Position numbers and translations under genes: made by a program. Source: Lepiota brunneoincarnata (taxonomy: Eukaryota > Basidiomycota > Agaricomycetes > Agaricales > Agaricaceae). Taken from it: a stretch of DNA of 64,000 nucleotides. Positions 59,730-64,000 of this stretch are shown one piece after another (within the stretch, counting starts at the first letter, position 1; each line of letters begins with the position of its first letter). The stretch is from NCBI GenBank assembly GCA_023014365.1, contig JAEBUN010000004.1, positions 2,666,001 through 2,730,000 on the forward strand, given 5' to 3'. The notes under the pieces are model-generated. The model did no database searches and was not told where the DNA came from. It saw nothing but the letters and a program-made list of their open reading frames with translations.

Positions 59730-62319
59730 TTAATTAATAATATCATATATAGGTACAACTCCATTCACAGTGAGCTGTCCCTTCGACCAATGTTCGTTCC
59801 CCGCAATAAAATCCCCACGAACCACCTTCCCTCTTTCTTTCACAACACCATTGCTCTCTACCTTGACATACACTCCCTCTACTCTTCCATCGTAGAATTG
59901 TGACGTCGATCCAATCAGTTGAAGAAGCCTCTCTCTTGACGGCATTTCATTCTCCATTTCGCCCATAACAGGAACCATAGTAATGGAGGTGTCCCGCAAC
60001 ACAGCTTCAAGCGTAGGGCGGTCAATGAACTGACCAGTGCTGCGGTCGTACAGATCAAAGGCAATGAAGAGGTCGGAAAGGTGAGTGTAGGGAATCGAGT
60101 GCGTCGCATACATCCATTCACCGAATAAGACGTAACGCTCTGCGTAATACGAGTCGCGGTCAAGGACATGATACAATTCCGAACGGTGCTGCTTCAACCC
60201 ATTTTCCCAGCTTCTTGAATTGTTCATGGGTATCCGGGTTCACGAAATGTGAGCGGTTTTGGACTAGGATACTGGAACGGTCGGGGGAGAGCGAGAATCC
60301 CATGTTGGCCCCATCAACCTTTTCGGTTATGATGACGCGACCCACGACTTCCCGTCTGAGATTAAAGTCCCAAGACACAATATCATCAGGCGTAGCGCCC
60401 CCAATGTCGATCAAGTGGGCTGTGCGGGGAAATTTGAATATGAAAGTCGATGGGGGTGATAGCCGCCAAACAAGTTCTAGAGCGGCCTGAAAAGACCCGA
60501 CCCTAACAATCGCAGTAAACCCTTCGGACAGCCGGGGCCTGATAAACTGTTGATGCATCTGGGAGATGGCATTACGGACCCGGCTCCCAGGTGGAAGGGT
60601 AGGATGCCCTGTTCTCATTTGAGCTCTTGATGTACAAAGCTCTCGAGCATAATCAAACCAGACGCAGACAGGGGATACAGCCCAATTTGAGGCTAGGCTA
60701 AGCCACATCTTCCTGTCTACGTCCGATGTATTGCAGCGATCTAGGATAGTAAAGTCATATCCGGGTTTTCTCGAGATCGCGGACTCGCACGCTGCACGAC
60801 TCCCAAATTCATCTTGCGAGATCACCCAGAAGTCCTGCGGAGCACGGGCAACCAGTGCCTTTGAGAACCACGATTTTCCAGATCCAGGTAGACCAACGAG
60901 AACAAAGAGATTGGCGCCAGTTTGGATCGTTCCCTCCACCTCCATGGAACAAGGAGGCGGTTCAGAAGGTCGCAAGGGATATACCGATTGCCGTTTCCAA
61001 ATCGTGCTGCACCATTTAGAAACAAACCGCTCTTGTTGAGCCGTTTCTATGCTCCCTGGCCTGATGGAACGCAAAACCCTAACCGCTTCTACAGCGGCCA
61101 GCTCAGGCTGGGTTTGATGTGGATTGGGTTTTTTGAAACCATATGCGGCGAGGTAGCACGCTACCACCGTACCTGCCCTGCCTTTTCCTCCACCGCAGTG
61201 CACCAAAAGCGGAAGATGATTTTCTTCCTCTATTAGTTGTGTGATGATGTCCATCTGCTCGATGGATGGTGGATGGTAATTCGGAATGGGCAAAAAGGTG
61301 TTGGAAATCGATTTGTTTCTAAACCAAGAGCTAGGGAGTGGAGTCTCCTCGGTGAGCGTCAAAATATGTCGGATGCCGAGGTGAGGTGATGCGAGGGCGT
61401 CGATGTCCTCCTCGCTCCTAGGTGTAGACATCACAGCCAGGTGGTATGGTATGACCCAACGGAAAAATCGAGGCAACTTGTGAAACCTGGATGAAGTAAT
61501 CGGAAGAAACAGAGCATCCCGGGATTCAAGACGAAGGGAAGGGGTAATAGTTAGATCGCTGAGAGCTTCCCGAAGAGAGTGGGACCAAGGCCTGAGCAAA
61601 AGATTTGATGGGACGCTGTCCTTTTCGTGCTCCTGTAGGACAGCACCCCATTCCGTCGCCCGAGAACATTCAATCAGTTTCTTTAGGCAATATTTGCGTA
61701 GTTTATCGTCATCACTTCGGTCGTGGGCTTGCGCGTAGGCAAGCATAGCATCCTTGGAGCGTCCCAATGCGAGTGACGCATCAGCAAGCCGGAGAAACCC
61801 TTTCTGCGACTCTGGAGACGTAGTGATGAGCTTTATGGCGGACTCTCTAGCATCATCATAATGCGAGAACACGAAGGATGTAAAAGAAAGATGGTCCAAA
61901 AACTCTGGACCAGATGGAGTTGGTTGGTTGGGGAAGAGTGACCGAATGCTTTTATCCATGTCATGATCGTCGCAACGAGTCAAGGTAATATGGAAATGTT
62001 TGGGGGGAAGTCCGAGTCGTTTGCGAAGTTGCTGGCCCGCAGCCCATATAACCACGACAAAGAATACTCCCGCTTTCCCACCTCCAACACCGGCATCAAA
62101 GACATGTCTCGTATCTGGGTTGAGACTGTCCTGTTCTAGATGAGATGGGAGGCTACGGAGTTCATCTTTGGAGATGAAAGTGATATGATACGGCATGTGC
62201 GTGCCAGTCTGAGGGTCTTGAACGTGAGGATAGGCCTGGAGTGCTTTGTGGGCCATCTCATCAACAAGAGGTCCGACTAGGGCCCAGATGCCGCGTGTTT
62301 TTTGCAGGGATACTGCCAT
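59730..62319 (-). CDS. Multidomain RNA-repair-like enzyme: 2H phosphoesterase, DUSP-like phosphatase, P-loop kinase, RNA ligase
   Basis: One nearly intronless frame from ATG 62319. Residues 1-150: a 2H phosphoesterase fold with two HxT motifs, PYHITFIS (HIT 45-47) and KHFHITLTR (110-112). Residues 160-290: helical linker. Residues 290-440: a cysteine phosphatase of DUSP23 type, LLVHCGGGKGRAGTVVACYL (Cys375, Arg381) and IRPGSIETAQQERFV. Residues 470-620: a P-loop kinase, FVLVGLPGSGKSWF (476-483), SQDEFGSR and ILDRCN. From residue 650: an Rnl2-type RNA ligase, VIITEKVDGANMGFSLS (nucleotidylated Lys about 667), then, after a one-base slip at 60193-60194, ERYVLFGEWMYATHS, DLFIAFDLYD, EGVYVKVE and GKVVRGDF, ending at 59730. 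With one T fewer at 60193 the frame reads KWVEQHRSELY and stays open. About 870 residues in total. By analogy it would heal and seal broken RNA ends; the target is unknown. The ATG choice follows the first in-frame Met before the 2H domain. Confidence 0.82.
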
Positions 62320-62475
62320 AAAGGATTCTGAAAGGGCGACAAAAGGTGAGCTTGAGCAATCATCATCTTGACGTCGCAATATATGATCCCTTGTGTGGTG
62401 GTGAGTCAGCCTGACGACATGACAACTGGTGAACCGGCGCTGTGGCTGTGTCGCGATATCATCCGTTTCACAAGA

Positions 62476-63889
62476 ATGCTCACCCTGCTCTCAGCGGGCT
62501 CTAATGCCCAAGGACAGCTCGGAAACGGGACCGTCGACGACTCTCATACCTTTGGGGCTTGCTCATTCACTGGAGCACCCCCCGGGGCCCTCCCGGACAA
62601 TTGCGTCCGCGTTGTAAATGTCGCCACCGGTTCAAACCACACACTCGCACTCCTCGAACTAACATCGGCTGATGGCGAAAGGTCGACAGAGGTATGGGGC
62701 TGTGGCGATGGGAGAAAGGGCCAGCTAGGACCGGAATACCAACGGCGCTGCACGGATCAAGAATCCACAGCTGTATTCCAGTATCTGGCTCTTCAAGAGG
62801 AATTTGCAAGGCTTGGGCTTTCGGGATACGTGGTCACCGCCATTGGCGCGACATGGGAGACGTCTTATTTGGTGCTGTCATGCCCAGACAAGCACGGGAT
62901 TGTCCTATCATTCGGTTCTAATGAGTTTGGCGACCTTGGTATTGGAGTGGATCCTGGTGACAAGTTGAATGGGAAGAGCACTGGGATCTGTATCGTTGAA
63001 TTCTCCCATATCATCATAGATGGGAAATCACTTAACGCCGCCCGCAAACTTGACATCGAAAGAATACGAACAGGGCAAAGACATGTCATTTTGGCCGTTG
63101 AAAAGCTGTCTGGGCCGACAAGGAACCCATTCAAATATTCGTCGGATGGGGCGCTTCTAGACATGGTCAGCTAGGCGGATCTCAAACTCCCCCCTCCAGA
63201 TTACCTCGGGATAGATCCACCAAAACTAAAACGTCCAGCGCCACGGCGCAACCTACCCACATTTCTCGACCTGTGCTCATTATGTCTATCACGGCCCGAT
63301 CCAACTTCAGTTTTTGAGCACTCCTTGGGGATCTACCATAGCGTTTTCCTTCATACATCAGGTCGCATGTCTCATTTAGGGTCCAACCGAAAAAATCAGA
63401 CAAACGGACTAGACCGGTCTTCAGAATGTTCGCGACTACTAAATGTACTTGGAACTGGGACCTACATTCTCACTAACGACAATCCTCCTCGCATCTTGTC
63501 AGTAGGAAGCAACTCTCATGGCCAATTGGGTAGAAAGGAGGATGCTCCGGACCCTTGACGTCGAGGGAATACCCATCACAGACGGCACTACAAGGATAAG
63601 TGCCCTTGTCTGTGGAAGTGAACATTCTCTGGTCTCCTTGTCAAGTGACGGGCGGGAGGACGAGGTCTGGGGGTGGGGGTGGAATGAGCACGGGAATTTG
63701 GGTATTGGCCATACCACCGATTCGCCCATCCCGGTGAAGGTTTGGCCGCCAGTACAAGACCCGAAGGCTATCCAGGTTCATCCCATCCGCGGTACATGGG
63801 CTGGCAACGGTTCCAGTTGGATATGCTGTGGCACCCGTCATATCAGAGAACATGACCCCGGTTATTCACTGATCGCACTTCCTCCTTGA
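62476..63889 (+). CDS. RCC1-repeat (beta-propeller) protein, frameshifted
   Basis: RCC1-type blades: MLTLLSAGSNAQGQLGNG, VWGCGDGRKGQLGPE, VLSFGSNEFGDLGIG, then (next frame) GWGASRHGQLGGS, ILSVGSNSHGQLGR and VWGWGWNEHGNLGIG, with the matching GSNHTLAL, TGQRHVILAV and CGSEHSLVSL strands. This is the seven-blade pattern of RCC1 and its relatives. It resembles the small ATS1/RCC1-like proteins more than nuclear RCC1 because no nuclear-localisation tail is visible. The function is not known from the sequence. The frame breaks three times: one base missing at 63112-63114 (SGADKEPIQIF if restored to four G), one extra T at 63312-63316, and another change near 63540-63560. The start is 157 bp from, and divergent to, the RNA-repair-like gene. 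It ends at TGA 63887-63889. Confidence 0.75.
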
Positions 63890-64000
63890 GAAGGCTGTTC
63901 ATCGGACTTTTTGCCATGCCACACACATCTCGAGACGCTTGGAAACCCCCCTTTGCTACAAATAAGACACAGCTGATTTCTGATGGGCGCATACCGAACA
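63890..64000. other. 3' flank of the RCC1-like gene at the window edge
   Basis: Only 111 bases; nothing recognised. Confidence 0.4.

Overview
The window looks like nuclear DNA from a filamentous basidiomycete (mushroom-forming Agaricomycotina). Protein-coding genes are split by many short GT-AG introns of about 48-70 nt. The gene set is fungal: a GPI-anchored polysaccharide deacetylase, an RNAi RNA-dependent RNA polymerase, Msn2-like zinc-finger factors, Raptor/Kog1, dynactin p150 and centrin. I saw no rRNA, no convincing tRNA, no CRISPR array and no intact transposon.

Layout. 1-2.6 kb: the 5' part of a membrane protein gene running off the left edge, then ribosomal protein eL28. 2.8-3.7 kb: an unrecognised low-complexity protein. 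4.1-7.5 kb: two tandem copies of a Trf4/Cid14-type non-canonical poly(A) polymerase, both carrying frameshifts. 8.25-10.3 kb: a CE4 deacetylase. 10.6-13.5 kb: an unrecognised conserved-looking fungal protein. 13.8-18.7 kb: the RdRP. 18.9-19.6 kb: centrin. 19.6-24.6 kb: no recognisable gene. 24.6-26.9 kb: a C2H2 factor. 26.9-39.9 kb: a gene-poor stretch of 13 kb. 39.9-40.9 kb: a paralogue of the first C2H2 factor. 41.7-43.1 kb: adenosine kinase. 43.9-45.5 kb: a third C2H2 protein of another type. 45.9-50.5 kb: dynactin p150. 50.8-56.2 kb: Raptor, divergent from dynactin. 56.3-58.8 kb: a type-B carboxylesterase. 59.7-62.3 kb: a multidomain RNA-repair-like enzyme. 62.5-63.9 kb: an RCC1-repeat protein, divergent from it.

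The most interesting locus is at 59.7-62.3 kb. One polypeptide appears to join a 2H phosphoesterase, a cysteine (DUSP-like) phosphatase, a P-loop kinase and an RNA ligase. That is a complete end-healing and sealing set, but in a different order from yeast Trl1 (ligase-kinase-phosphodiesterase). The RdRP and the Trf4-like pair make the left half rich in RNA-metabolism genes as well.

A caution for every gene model: many genes contain one-base frameshifts, mostly insertions in short homopolymers (eL28, both Trf4 copies, RdRP, adenosine kinase, the RNA-repair enzyme, the RCC1 protein and others). Raptor, centrin and the deacetylase read cleanly through. Either the assembly has residual indel errors or several genes are decaying; the sequence alone cannot decide.
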